Positions 17,156 through 26,467 are shown, counted from the stretch's first letter. The stretch: 64,000 nt of DNA from Pseudomonadales bacterium (GCA_041395945.1 JAWKZN010000001.1:2418001-2482000), one strand, 5' to 3'. Numbers and translations are program-made. The notes: generated by a model from the sequence alone, not told the origin.

Positions 17156-19174
17156 CTAGTGCGCCAATGGGTGCGGCCGCAGCTGAACCTTACCGACATA
17201 GGATTTCGGTACCTCCGAATGATGGATCGGGTCACCACCGTTGGTGAACCACAGTCCCCGGCCTTTCCAGCCGGCTTCGACGTCGTCAATCCTGCCGTCC
17301 AGGCCGCGTGTAAAGGTGTTCAGCGGAAAGGGAATTCTGATCACCGTGAATGCCTCGGCCTGCTGATCAAACGCCAGCAGGGAATCGGAACCTGTCCCGT
17401 TCAGGACAACGGTATTCTCACCCAGGCCCAGCGTGTTGAAGCGATCCACGAACAGGTAGTAATGGAAGTCCGCTCCCAGTTCCGTATCTTTGCCATCGGG
17501 CGTTTTCATCATCGGGCCGGGACTGCGATACAGCGTCCAGCCCTCCGGGCACTGATCTCCTGCGCCCCAGTATTGTTTGCACTTTGATCGATCGAACCGG
17601 GCGAGGTGACCGCTGCCGCCCATGGACGCCCAGATGATGCCGTTGCCGTCTACATCCACACCCCTGGGGCCGGCGCCGGGTGCCGGTGGTGTGTAGGTTT
17701 CCACGCGGCCGGTCGCCGGGTCATAGCGGATCAGCCTGCCACGATAATTCAGGTCCTCGCCTGGATTGCCGCCTGGCTGAGCTGTCCAGATACTGCCATC
17801 AGCGGGATTGGGAATGATGCCGTAGTTGAAGCCGACCAGGGTCATATCCGGTTTCGCATCACCGTCACTGTCAACGATGGTCTCCACCCAGCCCTGCGCC
17901 GTCTCGAGGGTCCCCGGCTTCGCAGGGTCATACTTCGCCGGATCAAACCAGCCGATCACGAACGAGTCACCGCTGGTCCAGAGCACACCGTTTTCATCGA
18001 ACTGCAGGTGATGGGTCCCGTAGCAGGTGTCGATCAACTGGATGCTGTTGTCCGCCGTGTCGAAGTAGCCCAGCTGGCGATGGTGGTAACGACCTTTGAT
18101 CCCGGGGGCATCCCGGCAGAATGCCGGCAGGTCAGCGTCCCACTGCCTTCGCACCTGCGTTGTCATCCAGACACGGCCCTGATCATCGAGCATCGGGTTG
18201 TGGGGGTTGGCCGGGTTGTCGTACCTGCCCTCGAAAGGGGTGATCCCGGGTTCAACCGGGCAACCCAGGGAGCCGAATCCCATGGGGATGACGGCATCGC
18301 CTGTTCCGAGCATCTCTCCCTGGTAGGTCTGTTCACACCAGGGTGTCGAAAAACCATCCAGGGTTGGCACCTTGTGCATTGCCGCCGTGTGCCTGACCGG
18401 GTCAACGACCAGCAGGCGGTCGTTGGCAAGATCGACACCATAGATGGGACCATTCGCGTAGAGCATCGGGTTGCGCTTGTCCGTGGCAATCTCATCGTGG
18501 GCATAGGTGTAGGCATCGCCCCATTCCCACTGGGTGATCACCAGGTTCCGTTCGACACCGGCAGGTCGTGGCGGCATTGGCGGTGTTTCTCCGGCCATGA
18601 TCCGCTTCGACCAGTCTTCCAGACTGTCCAGCAGCAGGTCGCGGCCCAGTCCGTCCGCCGTCACATGCATGTAGGTGGCCTTCCTGAGGCCATGATCGAA
18701 CATCTCACGGGTTCGTGTGCGCGTAAACGCTGACCCCACCTGGTGGCACAACTGGCAACCCAGCTTGAAGTAGTTAATCCAGCCCGGGTGATCCACCGGA
18801 GGCTTCACCATGGACAGCCAGTAGCTGGCCGGATAGATCGCCGCTGCATCGGTCCCTGTCGCCCTGCTGACGCGCAATTCAACCGGTGTACCGGGCGTTG
18901 CCGATACCCTGCCGGAATCCCGGATGCCGTAGCCCCGCGCCCACACCTGATGGTCACCGGCTGGCAGATCGGGGACGACAAAGCGACCGTCGTCATCAGT
19001 GACAACGATCTTGCGGTAGCCCGTGGGCAGCGACGCGGTTTCCGCAATGACCCAGACACCGGCCTCCGCATGTCCTTCAGGTGAGACGACCCTCCCCTCT
19101 ATGTAATCGTCAGCCATTGACGGTAACGACTGGATTGCCAGCACGGCAAATAAAAGCCTGGACAGTATCCCCAT
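17156..19174 (-). CDS. Exported monoheme protein with a carboxypeptidase-regulatory-like domain and Vgb-like beta-propeller
   Basis: Signal peptide (MGILSRLLFAVLAIQ, cleavage near SMA-DD), then a carboxypeptidase-regulatory-like Ig fold (EGRVVSPEGHAEAGVWV, about residues 25-105), a CQLCH heme site near residue 160, and a long propeller domain with repeated blade elements (DDQGRVWMTT, DENGVLWTSG, DVDGNGIIWASMGGSGHLARFD), like streptogramin lyase Vgb proteins. Proteins with this layout are found in degradative clusters, but their reaction is not known to me. The start is the ATG after AGGGAGGTGAGT; a longer frame to 19234 overlaps the TetR gene and is not signal-like. Length is 672 residues. 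Confidence 0.8.
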   Translation of the reverse strand: MGILSRLLFAVLAIQSLPSMADDYIEGRVVSPEGHAEAGVWVIAETASLPTGYRKIVVTDDDGRFVVPDLPAGDHQVWARGYGIRDSGRVSATPGTPVELRVSRATGTDAAAIYPASYWLSMVKPPVDHPGWINYFKLGCQLCHQVGSAFTRTRTREMFDHGLRKATYMHVTADGLGRDLLLDSLEDWSKRIMAGETPPMPPRPAGVERNLVITQWEWGDAYTYAHDEIATDKRNPMLYANGPIYGVDLANDRLLVVDPVRHTAAMHKVPTLDGFSTPWCEQTYQGEMLGTGDAVIPMGFGSLGCPVEPGITPFEGRYDNPANPHNPMLDDQGRVWMTTQVRRQWDADLPAFCRDAPGIKGRYHHRQLGYFDTADNSIQLIDTCYGTHHLQFDENGVLWTSGDSFVIGWFDPAKYDPAKPGTLETAQGWVETIVDSDGDAKPDMTLVGFNYGIIPNPADGSIWTAQPGGNPGEDLNYRGRLIRYDPATGRVETYTPPAPGAGPRGVDVDGNGIIWASMGGSGHLARFDRSKCKQYWGAGDQCPEGWTLYRSPGPMMKTPDGKDTELGADFHYYLFVDRFNTLGLGENTVVLNGTGSDSLLAFDQQAEAFTVIRIPFPLNTFTRGLDGRIDDVEAGWKGRGLWFTNGGDPIHHSEVPKSYVGKVQLRPHPLAH

Positions 19175-19199
19175 ACTCACCTCCCTCGGGTGTGCTTCA

Positions 19200-19802
19200 T
19201 CAGTGAGCAACCACGCCATGCAACCACTGCACAATGGATTCGTTGATCAACACATGGAGGTCCCGTTCCGGATGGCGGAACCAGTAGGACACCGGGGCAG
19301 TAATCTGCAGCAGCGCCAGTGAGGCCATGAGGCGAACAGGTAGCGTGGACGTCAGTTGCCCGCCGTCGAGGCTTTTCTCAACGATGGTGACGACAATCTG
19401 CAGCAGTTCCGGGTGTCCCGCGTGAAGCCCGCGACTGCCGGCCATCTGGGAAAAGTCCACCGCCAGTGCTGTGGCACCCGGCGCCGCCTGTGTCCAGGTC
19501 TCGGCAATCTCTTCCCCGACGATCCTGAGTGCAGCCTCAACATCCATCGGTTCCGCGACATCGAGTCGCTGCTGGACACGGGTTGCCAGTCGCCGGTTGA
19601 ATTCCAGCAACAGTTCCGCCTTGGTCTGGTAGATACGGAAGAAAGTCGCCCGTCCTACCCCGGCTGCGGCACAGATTTCTTCGATCGCGATATCGTCGTA
19701 GCTCCGCGTGGCTAACAACTCCATCGCTGCATCGAACAGGCGCGCACCATTCTCGACACGGCGTTTTGTCCTGCCATCGATCTCAGGTGGTTGCTGATGC
19801 AC
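19200..19802 (-). CDS. TetR-family transcriptional regulator
   Basis: 200-residue regulator with an N-terminal TetR HTH: ARLFDAAMELLATRSYDDIA, then IEEICAAAGVGRATFFRIYQTKAELL. The C-terminal ligand domain is not diagnostic. The start is GTG; no better ATG exists in this frame. It lies between the acyl-CoA dehydrogenase gene (36 bases upstream) and the propeller gene, all on the minus strand. A double palindrome in the promoter region of that dehydrogenase and the divergent dioxygenase is the likely operator (inference); an acyl-CoA or similar ligand would be typical. Confidence 0.9.
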   Translation of the reverse strand: MHQQPPEIDGRTKRRVENGARLFDAAMELLATRSYDDIAIEEICAAAGVGRATFFRIYQTKAELLLEFNRRLATRVQQRLDVAEPMDVEAALRIVGEEIAETWTQAAPGATALAVDFSQMAGSRGLHAGHPELLQIVVTIVEKSLDGGQLTSTLPVRLMASLALLQITAPVSYWFRHPERDLHVLINESIVQWLHGVVAH

Positions 19803-19838
19803 TGACGTGTCCCTGTTCCATCTTCCTCCGCGTAAACG

Positions 19839-21143
19839 CTACCGCCCAAGATCAAACCCTTCGTGCTCATTCCCCAGTCTGTCATCCAGCGCTCGGTACG
19901 CTTCCCCCTCGTATTTACGTACCTCGGCGCGACCAACCACCATGTGATGGACCTCGTCCGGACCGTCGGCAATCCGCAGGGACCGCTGGGATACCCACAT
20001 GTTCGCGAGCGGCGTCCACTGGGTTACGCCGGTGGCACCATGCATCTGGATCGCTTCATCTATGATGTGGCCAATCTTTTTCGGCACGTTGGCTTTGATT
20101 GCGCTGACATAGATCCGTGCTTCCTTGTTCCCCAGTACATCCATGGCCTTGGCCGCCTGCAGGACCATCAGTCGGCAGGCATCAATTTCGTAACGGGCTT
20201 TCGCCACGACCTCGATGTTCTTGCCAAGCTGGATGATTGGTTTACCAAACGCTGTACGCGACGATGCTCGCCGAATCATCAGTTCCAGAGCCCGCTCACC
20301 TGCACCAATGGAACGCATGCAATGGTGGATCCGACCCGGTCCCAGGCGTACCTGAGAAATCTCGAACCCGCGTCCTTCTCCCAGCAGGATATTGTCCTTG
20401 GGTACACGGCAGTTACGGAACCGTACGTGCATGTGCCCGTGCGGTGCCTGTGTTTCGCCAAACACTCTCATGGCGCCCAGAATCTTCACTCCGGGTGCGT
20501 CGAGGGGCACCAGGATCATCGACTGCTGTTTGTGCGGCGGTGCATCCGGGCTGGTCTTCACCATGGCAATCATCACCTTGCAGCGGGGATCTCCAGCACC
20601 TGAAGTGAAGTACTTCTCCCCGTTGATTACCCACTCATCGCCGTCGAGTACCGCTTCGGTTGAAATGTTCTTGGCATCCGATGAAGCATATCCAGGTTCT
20701 GTCATCGCGTAGGCGGACCGAATCTCGCCACGCAGCAGCGGCTCGAGCCACTGCTCTTTCTGTGCCGCTGTCCCCACTCGCTCAAGCACCTCCATGTTGC
20801 CGGTGTCCGGTGCCGAACAGTTGAGCGTTTCTGAGGCCAGCGGGTACCTGCCCAATTCGCTGGCGATATAGGCATAGTCAAGGTTGCTCAAACCCTCCCC
20901 GGTTTCAGCGTCCGGCAGAAAGAAGTTCCAGAGACCGGACTTCTTGGCCTTTTGCTTTGCACCCTCCAGCAGTTCCAGCTGACCGGGCGCATGCTCCCAT
21001 TCATGTTCGCGCTCTGCACCGAGCCGGGCATACTCATCCATGATCGGAACAACGTTCTCCTGGATGTGTTTTTTTACCGCGTCCAGCAAAGGCCGCGCTT
21101 CCTCAGACATGGTCAGATCGAATAAATCAGGGTTAACAGACAT
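19839..21143 (-). CDS. Acyl-CoA dehydrogenase (ACAD10/11-like group)
   Basis: FAD-dependent dehydrogenase of 434 residues. Seen are the AMTEPGYASSDAKNI flavin/substrate loop, the GEKYFTSGAGDPR region, RASSRTAFGKPI, and the C-terminal QMHGATGVTQWTPLANMW and RIADGPDEVHHMVVGR stretches typical of the family. The long N-terminal segment and the DGPDEVH motif are closest to the ACAD10/11-like group, whose members oxidise long, branched or 4-hydroxy acyl-CoAs. The ATG follows AGGAG. It is divergent from the PhyH and TPP genes. Confidence 0.9.
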   Translation of the reverse strand: MSVNPDLFDLTMSEEARPLLDAVKKHIQENVVPIMDEYARLGAEREHEWEHAPGQLELLEGAKQKAKKSGLWNFFLPDAETGEGLSNLDYAYIASELGRYPLASETLNCSAPDTGNMEVLERVGTAAQKEQWLEPLLRGEIRSAYAMTEPGYASSDAKNISTEAVLDGDEWVINGEKYFTSGAGDPRCKVMIAMVKTSPDAPPHKQQSMILVPLDAPGVKILGAMRVFGETQAPHGHMHVRFRNCRVPKDNILLGEGRGFEISQVRLGPGRIHHCMRSIGAGERALELMIRRASSRTAFGKPIIQLGKNIEVVAKARYEIDACRLMVLQAAKAMDVLGNKEARIYVSAIKANVPKKIGHIIDEAIQMHGATGVTQWTPLANMWVSQRSLRIADGPDEVHHMVVGRAEVRKYEGEAYRALDDRLGNEHEGFDLGR

Positions 21144-21261
21144 GGTTTTTCTCCTGGTTCTGTCTCGTTTCGTTGATAGTCGGGCCCTGGCAGCCTCAAT
21201 TGATTCTTTGTCCGTAACGACGATCCTGCTGCGGAGACCGGGGTAAGCAGGTTACTCTTGA

Positions 21262-21309
21262 TTTGAGACTAAAGTATCATTTACCCTGATCTGATACAAC
21301 AGTCTCAAA
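21262..21309. promoter_or_regulatory. Double palindromic operator in the divergent promoter
   Basis: Two similar 16-bp palindromes, TGAGACTAAAGTATCA (21264-21279) and TGATACAACAGTCTCA (21292-21307), stand in inverted orientation 28 bp centre to centre. The pair makes a larger symmetric structure with outer arms TTTGAGACT and AGTCTCAAA. This is the form expected for two TetR-family dimers binding side by side. It lies between the acyl-CoA dehydrogenase start and the PhyH start. The neighbouring TetR is the likely ligand, by inference. Confidence 0.7.
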
Positions 21310-21338
21310 TGTTCAGGCAACAGCAAGGGCAGCCGTCA

Positions 21339-22142
21339 ATGTTCACAGCTAAACACAGGGAACAGCTCGCGGAATCGGGCTACTGTGTCATCGAGGATGT
21401 GCTCGACCGGGCAGAGGCTGCCGATGTCCGTGCACGGCTGGTTGCAGCAGCGCAGGAAAGTGAGCGTCGCGGTATTCCCACTCATATCAAAGGCCTGGAC
21501 CCGGATGATCGAAACGTCAGGGTTTTTAATCTGCTCGACCTCGACCCCGTATTCATCGAGCTGATCCGTCATCCTCTTGCACTGGAGATCGCCGGCCACC
21601 TGCTGGACGATGACTTCATCGTCTCGAATTTCACCGCGAACATCGCCAGGCCGGGCAGCCGTTCCATGGTGATTCACTCCGACCTGGCCGTTGTGCTGCC
21701 GGAGCCCTGGCATGCACCCTGGAGCCTGAACGTGATCTGGTGCCTGGACGATGTGCGTGGTGAAAACGGCGGCACCCTGTTCATGCCGGGCAGCCACCAC
21801 TTTGAACGACTCGCTGAACTGCCAGACGACATTGCCGCGAAGATGATCCCGTTTACCGCAAAGGCCGGCAGCATCGTCGCCATGGAAGGACGCCTCTGGC
21901 ACACATCAGGGGAAAACCGCACGCGCGACGAGGAAAGAGCCCTGCTGTTCGGATATTACAGCCGCTCGTTTATACGCCCTCAGTGGAACTTCAACGTCGG
22001 GCTGTCTGACCGGACAAAGGCCGGGCTGGCGCCGGAGATGCGCCGTCTGCTCGGTCTGGAACTGACCGCAAACATCGCACCGCTGGCCGGCCTGCCCGAT
22101 AGCCGCACCAAAGAAAAGAGGAATCACAATGGCAGCACTTAA
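21339..22142 (+). CDS. PhyH-family 2-oxoglutarate/Fe(II) dioxygenase
   Basis: Phytanoyl-CoA-dioxygenase-like protein of about 267 residues. The iron ligands are visible as HxD in VIHSDLAV and the distal His in LWHTSGENRT, followed by the Arg of that segment for 2-oxoglutarate binding. The family hydroxylates small molecules or acyl-CoAs. The ATG at 21339 follows AAGGGCAG; an ATG 30 bases earlier has no ribosome-binding site and sits in the operator. The gene overlaps the TPP enzyme gene by 14 bases, so they form an operon. Confidence 0.85.
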   Translation: MFTAKHREQLAESGYCVIEDVLDRAEAADVRARLVAAAQESERRGIPTHIKGLDPDDRNVRVFNLLDLDPVFIELIRHPLALEIAGHLLDDDFIVSNFTANIARPGSRSMVIHSDLAVVLPEPWHAPWSLNVIWCLDDVRGENGGTLFMPGSHHFERLAELPDDIAAKMIPFTAKAGSIVAMEGRLWHTSGENRTRDEERALLFGYYSRSFIRPQWNFNVGLSDRTKAGLAPEMRRLLGLELTANIAPLAGLPDSRTKEKRNHNGST

Positions 22143-23835
22143 CGGCGGGCAGCTGGCCGCACGAACCCTGAAAGAAGCCGGTGTGGAGGTGGTGTTCGGC
22201 GTTCATGGTGGACACCTGGACAGCTTCCTGATGGGTTGCGCGGAGCAGGACATCCGGGTCATCGACTGCCGCCATGAGGCCGCCGCGGTCAACGCCGCAG
22301 ATGGCTACGCCCGCGCCACGGCCGGGCTGGGTGTGGCGTTTGTCACCTCGGGACCGGGACTGACCAATGGTCTTGCAGGCATCACCAACGCTGCAGCAGA
22401 TGACGTTCCCGTGCTGGTGATCACCAGTTCCTCCCCCATCCGTGAGATCGAAACGCGGGAACTGCAGGGCGGTCTCGACCTCATCGCCATGGTTGGCCCG
22501 GTCACACGCTGGGCCAGGAAAATACTCGCAGCCGAACGCACCGCTGACATGGTTTCGCTCGGTATCCGTCATGCACTGGCCCAACGCGGCCCCGTGGTGA
22601 TCGATATGCCGATCGACGTCGCTTTCACCCCTGTCGAGGAAGCCTCCATGCCACCCCACGGGGAGCCCCGTGTCAGCTCGGCCGCCGTGGCGCGCGCTGA
22701 TCATATTGACAGTGCCGCCAGGCTGCTCGAAGCTGCCGAGCGTCCTGTGGTCATTGTCGGTGAAGGTGCCCTGACCGAGAACATCAGGGAATCGCTGGCA
22801 AACTTTGCCGAAGCCACCGGCGTACCCGTCTTCAGCAACCTCATCGCGCCCTACGGCCTGCCGCGCGACCATGACCTGAGCGGCGGCAATACCCTGTCGC
22901 TGGGATTCCTGCAACCGCCGCCGGATCTTGTCGTGCTCGCGGGCGCCAGGCAGGGCATGTTCACCGGCGGCCGTGCGGGCGGTGCGATTCCCCCCGGCGC
23001 GAAAGTCATCCAGCTCGATCCGGATGCCGTCGAGATCGGCAGGCTCTATCCCGTGGACCAGGCCCTGGTCGGTGCGCTGGGGCCCTCCCTGGATATGCTC
23101 GCCGTCGCGGGCAACTGGCCACAGCGGGCAGACTGGATCAGTGCAGCAACCTCTCTGCCTGACATGGGTCCCATCCTCTTTCCTGACACCGGGATGGAGG
23201 CGGATGGCATTCACCCGCACAGCGCCGCCAGAGAAATCGCCAGCGCCCTGCCCGAAGATGCAATTCTGGTGTTTGATGGCGGGGAAGCGCCGTTATGGGT
23301 GCTCGGTGCCCTGGGGAAGACCCGTTTCCATACTCAGCTGAACCTCGGCTACCAGGGTCATCTCGGCTCCGGCCAGGGCTATGCTATGGGTGCGCAGATT
23401 GCGCACCCGGACAAGCGTGTGATCCAGATCGCCGGCGATGGCGCCATCGCCTTCCAGATCCAGGAATGGGACACCATGGTCCGTCATGGCCTGCCGGTGG
23501 TCACGATCATCTTCAACAATGCCTGCTGGGGGATGTCGATTCATGGACAGCACGCCGTGTACGGCGGCCGCGACGTGGCAACCCGCCTGGCACCGACCGC
23601 GTACGAAATCGTCGGTACCGGTTTCGGTACTCATGGAGAACTGGTCGAGACGATTGAAGAGATCGGGCCCGCTATCGAACGCGCTCTGGCCTCGGGCAGC
23701 CCTGCGGTGATCAACATCCGTATATCGGCCGAAGTGGTGCACCCGATTACGCATGCTCTGCTGGGTGAGCTCGACAACGAGAACCAGATAGTCGTGCCCT
23801 ACTACCAGAACCTGCCCGCACAGATCCGGGAGTAG
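22129..23835 (+). CDS. TPP-dependent enzyme, acetolactate-synthase-like
   Basis: Three-domain thiamine-diphosphate enzyme of 568 residues. The catalytic Glu is in CRHEAAAVNAADGYARA, and the ThDP/Mg motif begins GDGAIAFQIQEWDTMV and ends with IIFNN. The family includes acetolactate synthase, benzoylformate decarboxylase and oxalyl-CoA decarboxylase. I see no clear FAD-binding pattern that would fix it as IlvB. The context (PhyH dioxygenase upstream, acyl-CoA dehydrogenase divergent) resembles alpha-oxidation, where PhyH and a ThDP lyase such as 2-hydroxyacyl-CoA lyase act in turn. That assignment is inference. Confidence 0.85.
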   Translation: MAALNGGQLAARTLKEAGVEVVFGVHGGHLDSFLMGCAEQDIRVIDCRHEAAAVNAADGYARATAGLGVAFVTSGPGLTNGLAGITNAAADDVPVLVITSSSPIREIETRELQGGLDLIAMVGPVTRWARKILAAERTADMVSLGIRHALAQRGPVVIDMPIDVAFTPVEEASMPPHGEPRVSSAAVARADHIDSAARLLEAAERPVVIVGEGALTENIRESLANFAEATGVPVFSNLIAPYGLPRDHDLSGGNTLSLGFLQPPPDLVVLAGARQGMFTGGRAGGAIPPGAKVIQLDPDAVEIGRLYPVDQALVGALGPSLDMLAVAGNWPQRADWISAATSLPDMGPILFPDTGMEADGIHPHSAAREIASALPEDAILVFDGGEAPLWVLGALGKTRFHTQLNLGYQGHLGSGQGYAMGAQIAHPDKRVIQIAGDGAIAFQIQEWDTMVRHGLPVVTIIFNNACWGMSIHGQHAVYGGRDVATRLAPTAYEIVGTGFGTHGELVETIEEIGPAIERALASGSPAVINIRISAEVVHPITHALLGELDNENQIVVPYYQNLPAQIRE

Positions 23836-23987
23836 ACCTGTTGCAGCGCAAACTCGAAGAGATCAAGGTCATCATTCAACCGCAACGGTGAGGCAGGAAC
23901 CATGACAACGACAATGAACGGTCGCGCCCTGCTCGCCCAGAGAACACCCGGCTGTTGTGCCCGGCGATTGGAAGGAGTGTTTGAACT

Positions 23988-24120
23988 ATGAGAACCGAGA
24001 TCTGCGACCTCACCGGGCGTGAATTTCCACTGTTTGCGTTCAGTCATTGCCGCGATGTCGTGGCCGAGGTCAGCAAAGCGGGTGGGTTCGGCGTGCTCGG
24101 CGCAGCCGGCCCCCCTGGGA
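23988..24120 (+). pseudogene. N-terminal remnant of a nitronate-monooxygenase-like gene
   Basis: The start reads MRTEICDLTGREFPLFAFSH then CRDVVAEVSKAGGFGVLG, the usual N-terminus of a nitronate monooxygenase (2-nitropropane dioxygenase) flavoprotein. After about 42 codons the frame loses similarity and soon reaches the GST start, so the TIM-barrel is gone. The 150 bases before it (23836-23987) hold two further short open pieces that I cannot assign; one starts with ATG at 23902 behind GGCAGG. The whole stretch looks like a deletion scar between the TPP and GST genes. Confidence 0.6.
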
Positions 24121-24166
24121 GACCAGAATCCGGCTGCCGACATGTGCCGCTTGAGAGGAGACACGG

Positions 24167-24959
24167 ATGACACAGGTGACGCTCGTCGAGCACCCCCTTT
24201 CGCCCTACGCTCAGAAGGTAAAGATCGCGCTGCTGGAGAAGAACGTGCCGTACTCGACGCTGGCGCCGATGGGTGCCTCCGAAGAGGCGCAGACCAGGCT
24301 GCACAGCGCCAACCCGCGCGGCGAAGTGCCGGTGCTGCTGGATGGCGAGCTCGCCCTCTACGATTCCACCATCATCCTGGAATACATTGAGGATCGCTGG
24401 CCCGATCCACCATTACTCCCCGCTACTCCCGCCGGGCGCGCCCGGGTGCGAACCATAGAAGACGTGATGGATACGCACTTCGAAGCCAATACGTGGGGGC
24501 TTGCCGAGGTGCGGTTTTTTCGACAGGCCGCAGGCGAACAGGCCGATGCGATCATCCGCTTCGGCGAAGAGCAGGTTACGGCATGGCTCGCCTGGCTGAA
24601 CCGGGAGCTCGGCAACCAGCCTTACTTCAATGGAGACACCTTCGGCTGGGGCGACATCGCGGTCGTACCGTTCGTCAACGGCGCGGCCCGCTTCGATATT
24701 TCTCCGGACGCGCAATCAAAGCTGAGCGAATGGCTCCGGCGGGTGAATACACACCCCCTCTGTTGCACTTGCCCATGCCGAAGCACAGGCTGCCGAGCTC
24801 GACCCGGAGGTCATGACGGCGGCCCTGGCAGCCGGCTTCAAGCGCGAATACCGTGATCACCGCCTCGAGTGGATGATCCGTGCCGGCGCGATCAACGTCG
24901 TACAGGCGGGGTTGACCGCCGACAACATTCGTTTCACCGAAACATTCACCATCGAGTAG
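24167..24959 (+). pseudogene. Glutathione S-transferase with a 3' frameshift
   Basis: The GST N-terminal thioredoxin fold (EHPLSPYAQKVKIALLEK, then RGEVPVLLDGELALYDSTII with the gamma-glutamyl site) and the helical domain are intact through WLRRVNTHP at about 24757. There a run of five C has one extra base. Removing one C restores the rest of the domain (SVALAHAEAQAAELDPE to FTETFTIE) with a stop at 24957-24959. As it stands the product ends at 24856 with a non-homologous tail. It may be a real mutation or a homopolymer sequencing error. The ATG follows GAGAGGAG. A second GST starts 3 bases after the restored stop. Confidence 0.8.
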
Positions 24960-24962
24960 ACC

Positions 24963-25895
24963 ATGATCCCGACACTGCACCACTATCCACCCAGCCTCTT
25001 CTCCGAGAAAGTGCGCGCCCTGCTCGGCTATCTCCAACTCGAATGGCACTCCGTGATCATCCCGCCGATCATGCCGCGACCGGATCTCATGCCGCTATCC
25101 GGCGGCTATCGCAAAACGCCGATCATGCAGATCGGAGCGAATGTATATTGCGACTCGGAGATCATCTGCCGGCGGCTGGCCGAACTTGCCGGGGATCAAT
25201 CGCTCTACGCGCAGGGTTTCAATGCAGAACGCGTCGCGCGGTGGGCGGATACCGAACTGTTCCGCACGGTGGTGGCGCTGAACTTCCGGCCTCAGGCCAT
25301 TGCGGCGCAGATGAGCCGGATGTCCGCCGCCGATATCGAAGCATTCCAGAAAGATCGCGCAGACCTGTCGGCGGGCGCGCCGATCGTCTCGGTTGACCCG
25401 GCTGCCGCCGAAGCACAGTTCAAAGGCTTACTGCAGAGCCTGGAAAATTCGTTGGCGGCAGAATTTCTGTTCGGCGACACCCCAGGCATCGCCGACTTCA
25501 GCCTTTACCACTGTCTGTGGTTCGTCGCCGGAAACGCCGCCAATGCATCGTTGCTGGAAGGCTGGCCAAAGATTCAGGCGTACATGCAGCGTATCGCGGA
25601 ATTCGGTCACGGAAAACCTACCGAAATGTCCTCTCGAGAGGCACTCACCGTCGGGATGAACGCAGAACCCGTAGCACCCGCGAACGCCAGGGTCGACCCG
25701 CGCATCGCGGGGGATCTGCATGCGGGAGATCCTGTCACCGTCGCAGCCAATGACTACGGCCGGAATCCCATCGCCGGCAGCCTTGTCAGCTGGACAGCCA
25801 ATGAGATCGTCATACAACGTAACGATCCCAAAGTCGGAGCGGTGATGATCCACTTCCCGAACATCGGTTTCGAGGTTACCGCCACGGACAGGTAG
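24963..25895 (+). CDS. Glutathione S-transferase family protein with C-terminal extension
   Basis: 310 residues. The N-terminal GST fold reads LHHYPPSLFSEKVRALLGYL and the glutathione-site segment is YRKTPIMQIGANVYCDSEII. The helical domain follows to about residue 230, including DTPGIADFSLYHCLWF. About 80 further residues form a small beta-rich tail (HAGDPVTVAANDYGRNPIAG) with no assigned domain; ordinary GSTs are about 210-230 residues. It directly follows the frameshifted GST and was probably its operon partner. Substrate unknown. Confidence 0.8.
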   Translation: MIPTLHHYPPSLFSEKVRALLGYLQLEWHSVIIPPIMPRPDLMPLSGGYRKTPIMQIGANVYCDSEIICRRLAELAGDQSLYAQGFNAERVARWADTELFRTVVALNFRPQAIAAQMSRMSAADIEAFQKDRADLSAGAPIVSVDPAAAEAQFKGLLQSLENSLAAEFLFGDTPGIADFSLYHCLWFVAGNAANASLLEGWPKIQAYMQRIAEFGHGKPTEMSSREALTVGMNAEPVAPANARVDPRIAGDLHAGDPVTVAANDYGRNPIAGSLVSWTANEIVIQRNDPKVGAVMIHFPNIGFEVTATDR

Positions 25896-26132
25896 TTACG
25901 CATGCCACCGCCCGACAACACGCCGCTCCATCACGTTGTCGAGAGCTAATACCCACAGTTGCCAGCTCGGCTGGAGGCCGGGGGCGCGTCTATCCGATAC
26001 CGCATCGCCATGGGATCCTATGCCGGTCAGAATGCGCTCACCCTGATGCTTGAGAAGGAAAGTGACGTTATCTCCTCTTCGGGGTACCGGGATCTGATAC
26101 TGCCAGTGTCCTGACCGACGTACTGCAGCGGG
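25896..26132. other. Intergenic stretch with degenerate coding traces
   Basis: Between the GST gene and the convergent membrane-protein gene I find no intact gene. The plus strand has a readable piece around 25970-26110 (GASIRYRIAMGSYAGQNAL) without start or clear homology, possibly from a lost gene. No terminator stands out. Confidence 0.4.
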
Positions 26133-26465
26133 TCACGATGAGAAGACCTTTCTGTAGAGAATCCTGAGGCCGATCACGGCCAGTGACAACGGCGCTCCAA
26201 CATTGTTGAACGGCGCAAGCAACTGCGCGCGCCATCCGTCTTCGATGCTGATCAACGGTATTTGAGCCAGCTCGAACATGATGTCCTGGAATGGCAGGGC
26301 GACCAGCGCACAGGCCAGACCAACCCCGATACGGGTGGCAATCACCCGGCGGCGGTGGCGCTCAGCCCTCGACAGCACATCGGCAACAAACGCCTCACCG
26401 GCGAGAGCTTCATCCGCCATGCTGAAGAGACGTTGAATGCCCGGATCTCTATCGTCTACTTTCAA
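26133..26465 (-). CDS. Small membrane protein, probable anti-sigma factor partner
   Basis: 110 residues: a soluble N-terminal helix region (GIQRLFSMADEALAGEAFVA), then one or two membrane segments (TRIGVGLACALVALPF and APLSLAVIGLRILY). It begins 2 bases after the sigma-factor fragment, in the position and size range of an anti-sigma factor. No zinc-binding HxxxCxxC motif is visible. Because the sigma gene has lost its front half, this gene may be an orphan. Confidence 0.55.
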   Translation of the reverse strand: MKVDDRDPGIQRLFSMADEALAGEAFVADVLSRAERHRRRVIATRIGVGLACALVALPFQDIMFELAQIPLISIEDGWRAQLLAPFNNVGAPLSLAVIGLRILYRKVFSS

Positions 26466-26467
26466 CG

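Noticed and set aside
25970..26110. Transposase-like piece (GASIRYRIAMGSYAGQNAL)
   Set aside because: The phrase reminded me of transposase fragments, but I cannot place it in a family and no terminal repeats flank it.
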